A stretch of 40,447 nt of DNA, taken from contig JAZNJX010000019.1 in NCBI GenBank assembly GCA_045578245.1, forward strand, positions 1-40,447, in the 5' to 3' direction. The translations under genes and the position numbers were made by a program. The DNA is from Fimenecus sp045578245 (GTDB lineage: Bacteria > Bacillota > Clostridia > Oscillospirales > Acutalibacteraceae). Positions 32,772-40,447 of this stretch are shown in pieces. The notes below the pieces were generated by a model that was given only the letters and a program-made list of their open reading frames with translations, ran no database searches and had not been told where the DNA came from. Position 1 is the first letter of the stretch. Every line of letters begins with the position of its first letter.

Positions 32772-33473
32772 ATGAGCAAAACAAAACAACCTAAAACACT
32801 AAAGAAAAAAGAGAAACTTACAGGTTTCGATATTATGTACAAGGTTATTGCAATAATTATGGCAGTTGCTATGTTCCCTCTTTGCTATTTTACAACCATG
32901 GTTTACATTCAGATGGACCACACTCAGATAGCTGACCTCTGGGGCTCAATCACACAAAACAAAAACCCGGAATTAGGTGTTACTTATGAGGAAGTCTCTC
33001 TTGCGAATCTTCCTGAACTTTTTGAAACACTCTCAAGTTTTGGTAGCAGTGATGCTTCTGTAAATATCTGGAGCTACGAACACTTCAGACCTGCATTAAT
33101 CGCAGCTGGATTTCTTGCTTTAGCACTTGTGCTTGGTCTTGTAATTATCGGCTTTGTTATTTTCTCAAGAAACCTTAAAGTTGTTATCGGACTTTCTGCA
33201 GCAGGTTTTGTTTCAACAATTATTTCTCTCGGAATTTTCAACGAAGCATTTGCAAAACCAATTATCAACGGAGCAGTTTCTCTTTCTGAACTTCTTAAAG
33301 TTGATGGCATTATTGGCTCACTTGCATTACAGTATATCGGCAAAATAACTGCAATAAGCCCACGAGAAGCTTTCTTCTCTGTAATGTTTATAATGTTAGG
33401 CATCTGCCTTTGGACATTATGCGTTTTACTTGTTAACTCAAGTGAAGAAAAAGAAAAGAAATCTACAAAATAA
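32772..33473 (+). CDS. Hypothetical membrane protein, 233 aa
   Basis: The ATG at 32772 follows AAGGTGATAGA, which overlaps the glnS stop; an earlier in-frame start at 32706 would overlap glnS. A basic N-terminus (KTKQPKTLKKKEK) precedes a transmembrane segment at about 27-48 and an extracellular loop of about 60 residues. Three more hydrophobic segments follow (about 109-135, 140-158, 195-222), and a charged C-terminus (EEKEKKSTK). The positive residues fit a cytoplasmic N-terminus. I recognise no family. It is last in the GDPD-gltX-glnS operon and ends at a strong terminator. Confidence 0.8.
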   Translation: MSKTKQPKTLKKKEKLTGFDIMYKVIAIIMAVAMFPLCYFTTMVYIQMDHTQIADLWGSITQNKNPELGVTYEEVSLANLPELFETLSSFGSSDASVNIWSYEHFRPALIAAGFLALALVLGLVIIGFVIFSRNLKVVIGLSAAGFVSTIISLGIFNEAFAKPIINGAVSLSELLKVDGIIGSLALQYIGKITAISPREAFFSVMFIMLGICLWTLCVLLVNSSEEKEKKSTK

Positions 33474-33490
33474 TAAAGATTACACAAAAA

Positions 33491-33529
33491 AATAAAGCCT
33501 CACAAAAGTGAGGCTTTATTTTTTTTTAC
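33491..33529. terminator. Bidirectional terminator
   Basis: A 13-bp perfect stem (AATAAAGCCTCAC / GTGAGGCTTTATT) with an AAAA loop, a T-run on the plus strand and an A-run before it. It serves two convergent genes, ending at 33473 and 33526. Confidence 0.9.
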
Positions 33530-34176
33530 TGAAATTTAAATTCTTCTATTGAAGTAAGTTCTTCTTCAACGGGAGTTTCTTCCTCTTTAACAAGGTCCTG
33601 ATAACTATATCCTTTTTCTCTTGATAAAAGGATAATCAACCCTGAGGCAAATGGGAACACACCACTAATGATTGTGTAAACTAAGCCCTTCTGCTCGTCT
33701 GTTGATTCAAAAGTCTTGTAAAGTGAAACAAGATAACAAACCTTATAAATAACACATGCAACCATAATTCCAGGAATAGCGAAAATGAACGGAATAAGTA
33801 ATGCAAAGTTTTCTGGTGCATATATAAATAAGTCTAAGCCATATTTAATAAAATATGGAGCTAACATACCTACATATGAACCTATTGCTATAGTAACTGC
33901 CAACTTAATTGCTGAAAACACAGGAAGTAAAATTCGTGTCTTTCTCTTGATTCCCTTTGTTTCATCATAGCTATCTGCTACTGCACCCATTGTCCAGTTG
34001 CGGATAATTGGAACCCATATAAGCCAACTATTTTTGATATTTCTTCTTTCTGCAAGTCTCATATAACCTATTGATGACATAACATAATTTGCTAATACAA
34101 TAAGTATAACTGTTGTTGCTGCAGCAGAGACAACACCGAGAAGACTTCCGAGAGTTGCTGTATCCATTGATGCCAT
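33526..34176 (-). CDS. Hypothetical multi-pass membrane protein, 216 aa
   Basis: About four transmembrane segments (about 12-34, 85-105, 118-140, 170-188). An N-terminal MASMDTATLG run precedes the first, and a motif 'AERRNIKNSWLIWVPIIRNWTMG' lies between the first two. The C-terminus is acidic (EEETPVEEELTSIEEF) and likely cytoplasmic. ATG at 34176 follows AAGGTGATGATTAAA and a clear promoter. Such 'Rni..sWl.WvPi' proteins are common in Clostridia, but I know no function. Single-gene transcript. Confidence 0.8.
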   Translation of the reverse strand: MASMDTATLGSLLGVVSAAATTVILIVLANYVMSSIGYMRLAERRNIKNSWLIWVPIIRNWTMGAVADSYDETKGIKRKTRILLPVFSAIKLAVTIAIGSYVGMLAPYFIKYGLDLFIYAPENFALLIPFIFAIPGIMVACVIYKVCYLVSLYKTFESTDEQKGLVYTIISGVFPFASGLIILLSREKGYSYQDLVKEEETPVEEELTSIEEFKFQ

Positions 34177-34210
34177 TTTTAATCATCACCTTTTTTGATT
34201 TTGTTAATTT

Positions 34211-34240
34211 AATATATCATATTAGTATTGCTCTTGTCAA
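34211..34240 (-). promoter_or_regulatory. Promoter of the 33526-34176 gene
   Basis: On the minus strand TTGACA and TATATT with an 18-base spacer ending in TGA, 34 bases before the start codon. Confidence 0.6.
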
Positions 34241-34256
34241 ACGCTACATTAGAATA

Positions 34257-35378
34257 TTAGCTGTTTTCCAGATTTTTCTGTGACTGCATTTTAAGATATG
34301 CGTTGATAAAACCGTCAATATCTCCATCCATAACAGCGTTTATATTACCGTTTTCAAATGATGTTCTGTGGTCCTTAGCAAGAGTATAAGGCATAAATAC
34401 ATAAGAACGAATCTGACTACCCCATGCAATTTCCTTATGGTCGCCTTTAATATCTTCAATTTTTGCAAGATGCTCTCGCTCTTTAATCTCAATAAGCTTT
34501 GATTTAAGCATGGTCATAGCAACTTCACGATTCTGATGTTGGCTTCGTTCAACCTGACAAGAAACCACGATACCTGTTGGCTTATGTGTAAGACGAACAG
34601 CAGAAGATGTTTTGTTAACTTTCTGTCCACCCGCACCACTTGCACGGTAAACCGCCATTTCTATATCGTCAGGATTAATGTCAACATTTGTGTCTTCATC
34701 AATTTCAGGCATTACTTCCAAAGATGCAAAGGATGTATGACGTCTGCCCGATGCATCGAAAGGAGAAACACGAACAAGACGGTGAATACCTGCCTCACTC
34801 TTCATAAATCCGTAAGCATTTTCACCCTCAATAAGAATACAAGCTGATTTAAGCCCTGCTTCGTCACCATCAAGATAGTCAAGTGTTGAAACCTTATATC
34901 CGTGACGTTCACCCCAACGATTGTACATTCTGAAAAGCATCTGTGCCCAGTCCTGAGCCTCAGTGCCACCTGCACCTGCGTGGAATGTGAGAATGGCATT
35001 CTTTGAGTCATACTCACCTGTTAAAAGAGTTGCTAAAGTCTGCGAATCAAGGTCTTTTTCAAACTTGTCAACTCCTAAAGTACACTCTTCAACAAGACTC
35101 TCGTCTTCTTCCTCGTCAGCAAGTTCAATCATCACAAGTGCATCTTCGTAATCTGTCTTAAGTTTTTCATAAGCAGAAACCTTATTTTTCAACACACTTG
35201 TTCTTTGTAAAACCTTCTGAGAATTCTGAATATCATCCCAGAATCCTTCCCGAGCCTGTTGCTCTTCAAGGGTTGCTATTTCGCTTTTCATTTTTTCAAG
35301 ACCCAAAGCCTCAGCAAGGTTAGAAAGTTCTTCCTCATGAGCAATAAGTCGTAATTTTAATTCCTCGAATTGAAGCAT
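34257..35378 (-). CDS. prfB: Peptide chain release factor 2, uninterrupted reading frame
   Basis: Releases finished proteins at UGA and UAA stops. 373 residues. The RF2-type tripeptide SPF is at 205-207 (RF1 has PxT), and the catalytic GGQ at 250-252 within SGAGGQKVNKTSS. The N-terminal coiled coil (about 1-110) and the rest match RF2. In most bacteria codons near 25 hold an in-frame UGA within CTTTGAC, read by a programmed +1 shift; here that stretch (EALGLEK) reads straight through. ATG at 35378 follows GTGAGGATTATTT, so the full N-terminus is translated in one frame. I found no convincing promoter in the 149-base gap upstream. Confidence 0.95.
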   Translation of the reverse strand: MLQFEELKLRLIAHEEELSNLAEALGLEKMKSEIATLEEQQAREGFWDDIQNSQKVLQRTSVLKNKVSAYEKLKTDYEDALVMIELADEEEDESLVEECTLGVDKFEKDLDSQTLATLLTGEYDSKNAILTFHAGAGGTEAQDWAQMLFRMYNRWGERHGYKVSTLDYLDGDEAGLKSACILIEGENAYGFMKSEAGIHRLVRVSPFDASGRRHTSFASLEVMPEIDEDTNVDINPDDIEMAVYRASGAGGQKVNKTSSAVRLTHKPTGIVVSCQVERSQHQNREVAMTMLKSKLIEIKEREHLAKIEDIKGDHKEIAWGSQIRSYVFMPYTLAKDHRTSFENGNINAVMDGDIDGFINAYLKMQSQKNLENS

Positions 35379-35527
35379 AAATAATCCTCACTTAATGTAT
35401 TTTGATTAGTTTATTTGTCACTTGTCCTTTAAATAGGCATAGTATATATTAAGATTCCCGTTTATTATGAAAGAAGGTAGGTATCACCTTTTAAACAGCC
35501 TTTTTTCAAAACGGATTAAATATATTC

Positions 35528-36217
35528 TCAACTATTTTTTGCAACTTCAGGAGCGGATGTGTTTTGAATCGCCGAAATGAAAAGGTTACCATCCGTTTCT
35601 CGAAGTGTTATTTTAAGATATTTATCAGGAGAAGGAGCAACCATTTCTCCGTTTTCTGCCTGTGCCCAAGCATCACCAGCAAGACATGCAACTGTAACAA
35701 CAACCGTGTCCGTAGATTTTTGAACCTCCACAACATCAGGAGTGTAAATAGGCGTAACACCCGTCAAAGGCACTGTGTAAATACCTGTAACAGAATCATA
35801 TAAAAAGTCGATACCATAACCCTCGATATTTCCATGTGTAGGGGTTATCTCGCTACCGAAAAGTTCAAAAAACTCTTTTTCAACCTCTGCTTTTGGAATG
35901 GCAAGTCCATTTTCATTTGTCGGGAACTTATCCGGTGTATTATCACTTTTAAGTAATGACCAAATTGATATCTCAATAAGTTCATTCATATCTGCCTTTG
36001 TAACATCATCAAAAGTTGTTGGGTCAATATGAACAACTGGCACAAAATATGCCTCATACTGTTCATAATTCTTTGATTTTACAATGGCAGAATCTACAAG
36101 ATTAACTACGGAAACAACCACTGTCACCAACCCTGTCAATGCTAATAGCACAACAATCAAGCCAACAGGGAAAGCCAGTTTTCTTTTTATGCTTTTTGTT
36201 TTAGTTTTTTCAGCCAT
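35528..36217 (-). CDS. Hypothetical membrane-anchored protein after proA
   Basis: 229 residues. The N-terminus is basic (KTKTKSIKRK) with one transmembrane helix at about 15-40; the remainder is extracellular, acidic, and probably alpha/beta (no Cys pairs apart from one). I recognise no family. Its ATG at 36217 directly follows the proA stop, and its ribosome site AGGTGAG is made of the last proA codons, so translation should be coupled. No role in proline synthesis is suggested by the sequence itself; co-transcription may be only convenient. Ends before the 149-base gap upstream of prfB. Confidence 0.82.
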   Translation of the reverse strand: MAEKTKTKSIKRKLAFPVGLIVVLLALTGLVTVVVSVVNLVDSAIVKSKNYEQYEAYFVPVVHIDPTTFDDVTKADMNELIEISIWSLLKSDNTPDKFPTNENGLAIPKAEVEKEFFELFGSEITPTHGNIEGYGIDFLYDSVTGIYTVPLTGVTPIYTPDVVEVQKSTDTVVVTVACLAGDAWAQAENGEMVAPSPDKYLKITLRETDGNLFISAIQNTSAPEVAKNS

Positions 36218-37456
36218 TTATCTCACCTGACCGTTACCATAAATTTTATACTTAAATGTATTCAGCTGAGGAAGTCCCAAAGGCCCTCTTGCATGAAGTT
36301 TTTGGGTTGAAATACCGATTTCTGCACCAAACCCAAACTCTCCACCATCAGTAAATGCAGTACTTACATTGTGGTAAACTGCTGCTGAATCAACTGAATT
36401 CATAAACTTTTCTGCATTTTCAAGATTCTCAGTAACAATACTCTCACTGTGATTTGTAGAGTATTTTCTTATATGTTCAACAGCTTCATCAACTGAAGAA
36501 ACAATCTTAACAGACATTTTGTAGTCAAGATATTCTGTTGCCCAATCTTCCTCTGTCGCTTTAATAATATCAGGACAGATAGCACATGCAACATCATCAC
36601 CATAAAGAATAACATTCTTTTCGTCAAGTTTTGTTTTGATTGCTATAAGGGCAAGTTCTGCAATATTCTTATGGATAAGAAGACTTTCTGCTGTGTTACA
36701 AACAGAAATTCTTCTTGTTTTTGCGTTATTGACAATTTTTACAGCCATATCAATATCTGCAAACTCATCAACATAAACATGACAATTTCCTGCACCTGTT
36801 TCTATAACAGGTACTGTTGAATTTTGCACTACTGCATTGATAAGCTTTGCACTACCACGGGGAATAAGAATGTCGATATAATCATTCATTTTCATAAGTG
36901 CATTTGCACTTTCTCTTGAAGTGTCCCTTACCAATTCAACTATATCAGGGTTAAAACCCTCTTTTTCAATAGCATTTCTCATTACATCCATAATGGCTGA
37001 GTTAGAATTAAAAGCCTCTTTGCCACCACGGAGAATTGCTGTATTGCCTGACTTTATCGCAAGAGCAGCAGCATCACTTGTAACATTAGGTCTTGCTTCG
37101 TAAATTATACCGATTACACCCAAAGGAGTACTTACTCTCTGAATTTTCATACCGTTTGGTCTTTCGGTTTCCCAAAGAACTCTGCCAACAGGGTCAGGAA
37201 GACTGATTACACCCTCAACACCCTGTGCCATGCCCTCGATTCGGTCAGCATTTAGCATAAGTCGGTCTAAAAGTGACTCTGCCATACCGTTTTCTCTGCC
37301 TGTTTTAAGGTCCAGAGCATTTGCGTCCAAAATCTTGTCACAGTTTTCACGGAGAGCAGTTGCAATAGCTTTAAGTATTCTGTTTTTATCTTCCGTTGAT
37401 GCAACAGCCAAAGAAACTGATGCGTCTTTTACTCTTTTACCAATTTCTGTGAGCAT
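36218..37456 (-). CDS. proA: Glutamate-5-semialdehyde dehydrogenase (gamma-glutamyl phosphate reductase)
   Basis: Second enzyme of proline synthesis, reducing gamma-glutamyl phosphate with NADPH. 412 residues from the ATG at 37456, which lies four bases past the proB stop and follows AAAGGTAAGTGATTTT; a start at 37534 would overlap proB by 70 bases and add residues with no family match. Seen: 'RPNVTSDAAALAIKSGNTAILRGGKEA', 'IPRGSAKLINAV', 'ETGAGNCHVYVDE', and the catalytic-Cys region ISVCNTAESLL. Length matches the roughly 415-residue family. Product of ProB is passed directly to this enzyme. Confidence 0.96.
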   Translation of the reverse strand: MLTEIGKRVKDASVSLAVASTEDKNRILKAIATALRENCDKILDANALDLKTGRENGMAESLLDRLMLNADRIEGMAQGVEGVISLPDPVGRVLWETERPNGMKIQRVSTPLGVIGIIYEARPNVTSDAAALAIKSGNTAILRGGKEAFNSNSAIMDVMRNAIEKEGFNPDIVELVRDTSRESANALMKMNDYIDILIPRGSAKLINAVVQNSTVPVIETGAGNCHVYVDEFADIDMAVKIVNNAKTRRISVCNTAESLLIHKNIAELALIAIKTKLDEKNVILYGDDVACAICPDIIKATEEDWATEYLDYKMSVKIVSSVDEAVEHIRKYSTNHSESIVTENLENAEKFMNSVDSAAVYHNVSTAFTDGGEFGFGAEIGISTQKLHARGPLGLPQLNTFKYKIYGNGQVR

Positions 37457-37460
37457 AAAA

Positions 37461-38246
37461 TCACTTACCTTTAAAGAATGTACCGATTTGTTTTCCGTCA
37501 AGCGCCTTATATATGTCCGTAGGGTCTTCACCATTCATAACTATTGTGTCAATTCCTGCAGCCATAGTTATTTCTGCAGCATGGAGTTTTGTAACCATAC
37601 CACCAGTGCCTAGAGTTGAACCTCTGCCACCTGCAATCTTATATAAATCTTCATCAATTTCTGTTACAAGAGGAATCAATTTTGCATCTTCATTTTCATT
37701 TGGATTTGAGTCATAGAGTCCATCAATATCCGTGAGAATAATAAGTGCATCTGCATTTATAAGCTTTGCAACGATGGCTGAAAGGGAATCATTATCACCA
37801 TATACAATTTCTTCAACTGCAACGCTGTCGTTCTCATTTATAACTGGAATTGCGCCGAAATCAAACAATTTGTTGAAGGTATTAACAAGATTTTGTCTTC
37901 TTTCGTCATTCTCTACGTCGCTTTTTGTTATAAGCAACTGTCCAACAGTATGACCATATTCACCAAAAAGTTTGTCATACATAAACATCAATTCGCATTG
38001 ACCAATTGTAGCTGCAGCCTGTTTTCCTGCTGTGTCGGCAGGTTTTTCTTTAAGTCCTAATTTACCAACACCAACACCGATTGCACCACTTGTTACTAGC
38101 GCTACCTCAACTCCTGAATTAACAATATCGGAAAGCACACTTACCAACTTGTGCATTCTTCTTATATTTGTTTTTCCAGTATTGTATGTAAGGGTTGATG
38201 TGCCAACCTTAACAACAATTCTTTTTACGTTCTTTAAAACAGCCAT
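37461..38246 (-). CDS. proB: Glutamate 5-kinase, short form without PUA domain
   Basis: First and controlling step of proline synthesis: phosphorylates glutamate with ATP. 261 residues of amino-acid-kinase fold: 'RIVVKVGTSTLT' at the start, 'VTSGAIGVGVGKLGL', 'NENDSVAVEEIVYGDNDSLSA', 'GRGSTLGTGGMVTKLHAAEI'. The classical enzyme is about 367 residues with a C-terminal PUA domain, which is absent here; PUA-less forms are known in other bacteria. The PUA domain is linked to oligomer state and proline feedback, so control may differ. ATG at 38246 follows AAGGCAGGAATA. It leads the proB-proA-hypothetical operon. Confidence 0.95.
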   Translation of the reverse strand: MAVLKNVKRIVVKVGTSTLTYNTGKTNIRRMHKLVSVLSDIVNSGVEVALVTSGAIGVGVGKLGLKEKPADTAGKQAAATIGQCELMFMYDKLFGEYGHTVGQLLITKSDVENDERRQNLVNTFNKLFDFGAIPVINENDSVAVEEIVYGDNDSLSAIVAKLINADALIILTDIDGLYDSNPNENEDAKLIPLVTEIDEDLYKIAGGRGSTLGTGGMVTKLHAAEITMAAGIDTIVMNGEDPTDIYKALDGKQIGTFFKGK

Positions 38247-38284
38247 TATTCCTGCCTTCTTGCTTATAAAAATTTAATCATAAT

Positions 38285-38313
38285 ATTTTATCATATATTT
38301 TTTGCTTTAACAA
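38285..38313 (-). promoter_or_regulatory. Promoter of the proBA operon
   Basis: On the minus strand TTGTTA and TAAAAT with a 17-base spacer ending in TGA, 38 bases before the proB start. Confidence 0.65.
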
Positions 38314-38338
38314 CCATTTTATCGCATTTATATAAGTA

Positions 38339-38364
38339 ACAAAATATTTTTATTCTCATACAAT
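38339..38364 (+). promoter_or_regulatory. Possible sporulation (sigma-K/sigma-E-like) promoter of the Cys-rich gene
   Basis: CATACAAT (38357-38364) matches the -10 block used by mother-cell sigma factors (CATA...T). An AC at 38339-38340 lies 16 bases upstream, as in sigma-K promoters. No TTGACA-like -35 is placed for sigma A. The gene starts 36 bases on. Short motifs like this can occur by chance. Confidence 0.4.
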
Positions 38365-38400
38365 GGTACTGTCAGTTGATTATTTATGGGAGGAATTTCT

Positions 38401-39228
38401 ATGTCAGAAAACAAAAACTGTACACCCACAAAAATAAAAGAAGCTGTCTGCATTGATACTAACCGAGTTTATGACTCCTGTGCTGACAAAGACTGTCTTG
38501 AAGATTTAAAAGTTTATTTTACAAATTCTGCGCAATGCATCATTGACCGTGCAACCAATGTCCGTTGCAGGGGTGCCGAAGTACTTAATGCCTTTATCGA
38601 AGTTGAAAGAGTTCCATTCAACAGAGGATACTATTCCGTTGATATTACTTATTATTTTAAAATCTGTCTCGATGTTTTCATGGGACACACAAATCCGCCT
38701 TGTATGGTAGAAGGTCTTGCATCCTTCTCAAAAAAATGTATTCTTTATGGCTCAGAGGGTAATGTTAAAGTGTTCTCATCCGAGTTTATCTGCAACGATA
38801 TTGATGAACAGCTTGATATGGTCAGCACAAATCCAAAAGCTAAAGTTCAGACAGTTGACCCAATCTGTCTTGATGCGAAACTTCGCAATGCCAACGAATG
38901 TCACTCTTGCTACACTTGTTGCCAACCATCTCGCCTTCCCCGTTGTGTCTGCCGTTGCTTTGAAGGAGATTTCGATTGCTACGACGATGAACCTAAAAAA
39001 GCTGTTACCGTTACACTTGGAATATTCACCATTGTACAGCTTGAAAGAGATGTGCAAATGCTTATTCCTGCTTATGACTTCTGTATTCCAAGCAGAGAAT
39101 GTGCTTGTGACAACGAAAATCCATGCGACGCATTCAGAAGAATTCAATTCCCTATTGATGAATTTTTCCCACCAAAGGAAGGTTGCTTAAAAGACAGCTA
39201 CAGACCAAATTGTGCTTGTGGTGACTAA
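38401..39228 (+). CDS. Cys-rich protein of unknown function, possible spore coat protein
   Basis: 275 residues from the ATG at 38401, which follows GGGAGGAATTTCT; an in-frame ATG at 38386 lies before the ribosome site. There are 26 cysteines (about 9.5 percent), with a dense patch at about 165-190 (CHSCYTCC ... CVCRCF), a second near 228-237 and a final CACGD. There is no signal peptide or membrane segment. Two similar beta-rich halves seem present ('PFNRGYYSVDITYYFKICLDVF' and 'AVTVTLGIFTIVQLERDVQML'). It begins with KIKEAVCIDTNRVYDSCADKDCLEDL, a pattern I associate with conserved clostridial hypotheticals. A cross-linked coat or crust protein is plausible given the promoter and composition, but this is inference. 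Single-gene transcript. Confidence 0.8.
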   Translation: MSENKNCTPTKIKEAVCIDTNRVYDSCADKDCLEDLKVYFTNSAQCIIDRATNVRCRGAEVLNAFIEVERVPFNRGYYSVDITYYFKICLDVFMGHTNPPCMVEGLASFSKKCILYGSEGNVKVFSSEFICNDIDEQLDMVSTNPKAKVQTVDPICLDAKLRNANECHSCYTCCQPSRLPRCVCRCFEGDFDCYDDEPKKAVTVTLGIFTIVQLERDVQMLIPAYDFCIPSRECACDNENPCDAFRRIQFPIDEFFPPKEGCLKDSYRPNCACGD

Positions 39229-39234
39229 ACAAAA

Positions 39235-39268
39235 AAGCGAGGGCAAAACCCTCGCTTAATTTTTATTT
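39235..39268. terminator. Bidirectional terminator between the Cys-rich gene and pnp
   Basis: A 9-bp perfect stem, AAGCGAGGG / CCCTCGCTT, with a CAAAA loop, AATTTTTATTT on the plus strand and an A-run before the stem. Confidence 0.88.
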
Positions 39269-39270
39269 AA

Positions 39271-40447
39271 TTAATCGTTGTTTCTTCTTCTGTTGAAACG
39301 ACGATTGTTATCGCGTTTTTTTGGCTCTTCTTCGATTTCGTTTTCAGGAGTAAGACCCTTAACCTCGATAAGAGCATCGCGACGAGAAAGGTTAAGTCTG
39401 CCTTGGTCATCAATCTCAAGTACCTTTACAAGCACTGTGTCACCAACGTTAACAACATCTTCTACCTTTTCTGTACGCTTAACATCAAGACGGCTGATGT
39501 GAACAAGTCCTTCTTTACCTGGAGCGATTTCAACAAACGCACCGAAGCTCATAAGTCTTGTAACTACACCGTTGTAGATTGCACCGATTTCTGGGTCCTT
39601 TGCAATAAGTTCAACAATTGAAAGAGCACGTTTTGCATTGTCAAGGTCGATACCTGAAATGAATACACGTCCGTCTTCTTCAATGTCAATCTTAACTTCG
39701 CAGTCAGCCTGAATCTTCTGGATAACCTTACCCTGCTTACCGATAACATCACCGATTTTTTCAGGGTCAATCTTTGTTGAGAGCATTTTTGGAGCATATT
39801 TTGAAAGTTCTGCTCTTGGCTCAGAAATGCAAGGAAGCATAATTTCATCAAGGATATATTCTCTTGCTTTATGTGTCTTAGCAAAAGCTTCTTTGATGAT
39901 TTCAGGTGTAAGACCATGAACTTTAAGGTCCATCTGAATAGCTGTGATACCTTTCTTTGTACCTGCAACTTTAAAGTCCATATCGCCATAGAAGTCTTCA
40001 AGACCTTGGATATCAACCATTGTCATAAAGTCACCGTAAACACCTTCATCACCTGTGATAAGACCACAAGAGATACCTGCAACAGGAGCTTTGATTGGAA
40101 CACCAGCTGCCATAAGAGCAAGTGTTGAACCACAGATTGAACCCTGTGATGTTGAACCGTTTGAAGAAAGAACTTCTGATACAACACGGATAGCGTATGG
40201 GAATTCATCAACTGATGGAATAACCGGAACAAGAGCCTTTTCTGCAAGTGCACCATGACCGATTTCTCTTCGCCCTGGTCCACGAGATGGCTTTGTTTCA
40301 CCAACTGAGTATGATGGGAAATTGTAGTGGTGGATATATCTCTTTTCAGTCTGTTCATCAAGACCGTCAAGAAGCTGTGCATCAGCCATAGGTCCGAGTG
40401 TTGCAATTGAAAGAACCTGAGTCTGTCCACGAGTAAACATACCTGAA
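39271..40447 (-). CDS. pnp: Polyribonucleotide nucleotidyltransferase, C-terminal part only
   Basis: 3'-to-5' phosphorolytic exoribonuclease of the mRNA decay machinery. About 391 C-terminal codons are in view; the reading frame continues past the window edge, so roughly 310 N-terminal residues are missing. Visible: the second RNase PH domain, opening with SGMFTRGQTQVLS, then 'ISCGLITGDEGVYGDFMTMVDIQGLEDFYGDMDFKVAGTK' type sequence with the conserved acidic residues, KH domain with 'IGDVIGKQGKVIQKIQ', and S1 domain 'GAIYNGVVTRLMSFGAFVEIAPGKEGLVHIS'. The end is a basic tail rich in Arg and Asn. It acts in the same pathway as rny. Confidence 0.97.
   Translation of the reverse strand, partial: SGMFTRGQTQVLSIATLGPMADAQLLDGLDEQTEKRYIHHYNFPSYSVGETKPSRGPGRREIGHGALAEKALVPVIPSVDEFPYAIRVVSEVLSSNGSTSQGSICGSTLALMAAGVPIKAPVAGISCGLITGDEGVYGDFMTMVDIQGLEDFYGDMDFKVAGTKKGITAIQMDLKVHGLTPEIIKEAFAKTHKAREYILDEIMLPCISEPRAELSKYAPKMLSTKIDPEKIGDVIGKQGKVIQKIQADCEVKIDIEEDGRVFISGIDLDNAKRALSIVELIAKDPEIGAIYNGVVTRLMSFGAFVEIAPGKEGLVHISRLDVKRTEKVEDVVNVGDTVLVKVLEIDDQGRLNLSRRDALIEVKGLTPENEIEEEPKKRDNNRRFNRRRNND

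Noticed and set aside
35297..35317. Remnant of the prfB frameshift site
   Set aside because: A GCTTTGG string lies at the expected place, but its register relative to the reading frame differs from CTTTGAC, so descent from that site cannot be claimed.
35379..35527. Promoter or terminator between the proA-linked gene and prfB
   Set aside because: Several -10-like strings occur, but none pairs with a good -35 at proper spacing, and no stem with a T-run was found.
37457..37534. Longer proA start adding 26 residues
   Set aside because: It would overlap proB and matches no family sequence; the ATG at 37456 has a good ribosome site.

Overview
The window reads as chromosome from a low-GC Gram-positive anaerobe of the class Clostridia, most likely a gut Oscillospiraceae (Ruminococcaceae) relative. 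The support is AT-rich DNA with strong AGGAGG-type ribosome sites, sigma-A-like promoters that mostly carry an extended -10, type I dockerins with Ca-binding loops of the D-x-N-x-D type, an RNase Y/YmdB pair, a Gram-positive lipoprotein set and a Cys-rich protein behind a sporulation-like promoter. No rRNA, tRNA, CRISPR array, insertion sequence, integrase or phage gene was seen. The longest gene-free stretch is about 210 bases (11509-11721), so no gap exceeds 300 bases.

Layout. 1-1046: D-Ala-D-Ala ligase (3' end cut by the window), divergent from an unassigned 283-residue protein (1230-2081). 2145-4467: two secreted dockerin proteins on the minus strand, one a long BspA-like leucine-rich-repeat protein and one almost nothing but a dockerin. 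4570-11508: a minus-strand run rny, ymdB, a lone peptide-binding lipoprotein, recG and an esterase. 11722-16629: three single genes, each with its own promoter and terminator: a cohesin-like/dockerin protein, glycogen phosphorylase, and a DUF4474 lipoprotein with an Asn tract. 16803-20839: plus-strand operon ahcY, a RING/DUF2628 membrane protein, galU and a DUF3472-like anchored protein. 20879-23869: MATE transporter and a tyrosine autokinase with a Gly-Tyr tail. 23965-28328: a tight minus-strand operon of an M23 envelope peptidase, an HPr-kinase-like protein, a PqqD-like protein and an ABC exporter. 28554-33473: plus-strand operon of a phosphodiesterase, gltX, glnS and a membrane protein. 33526-38246: membrane protein, prfB, and the proline pair proB-proA with a trailing anchored protein. 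38401-39228: Cys-rich protein. 39271-40447: C-terminal half of pnp.

How the parts connect. Most of the window is housekeeping: RNA turnover (rny, pnp), translation (gltX, glnS, prfB), repair (recG), methyl-cycle (ahcY), proline synthesis, and wall or envelope work (ddl, galU, M23, tyrosine kinase). Two accessory themes stand out. One is a dispersed set of three dockerin proteins whose predicted recognition residues agree within each protein but differ between proteins (Ala-Ile, Ala-Tyr, Ala-Gln). The other is the operon that couples PqqD-like and HprK-like proteins, partners usually met in RiPP maturation, to an exporter and a cell-wall peptidase, with no precursor peptide or modifying enzyme in view. 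That operon is the best candidate for an undescribed system, although its function is inference only.
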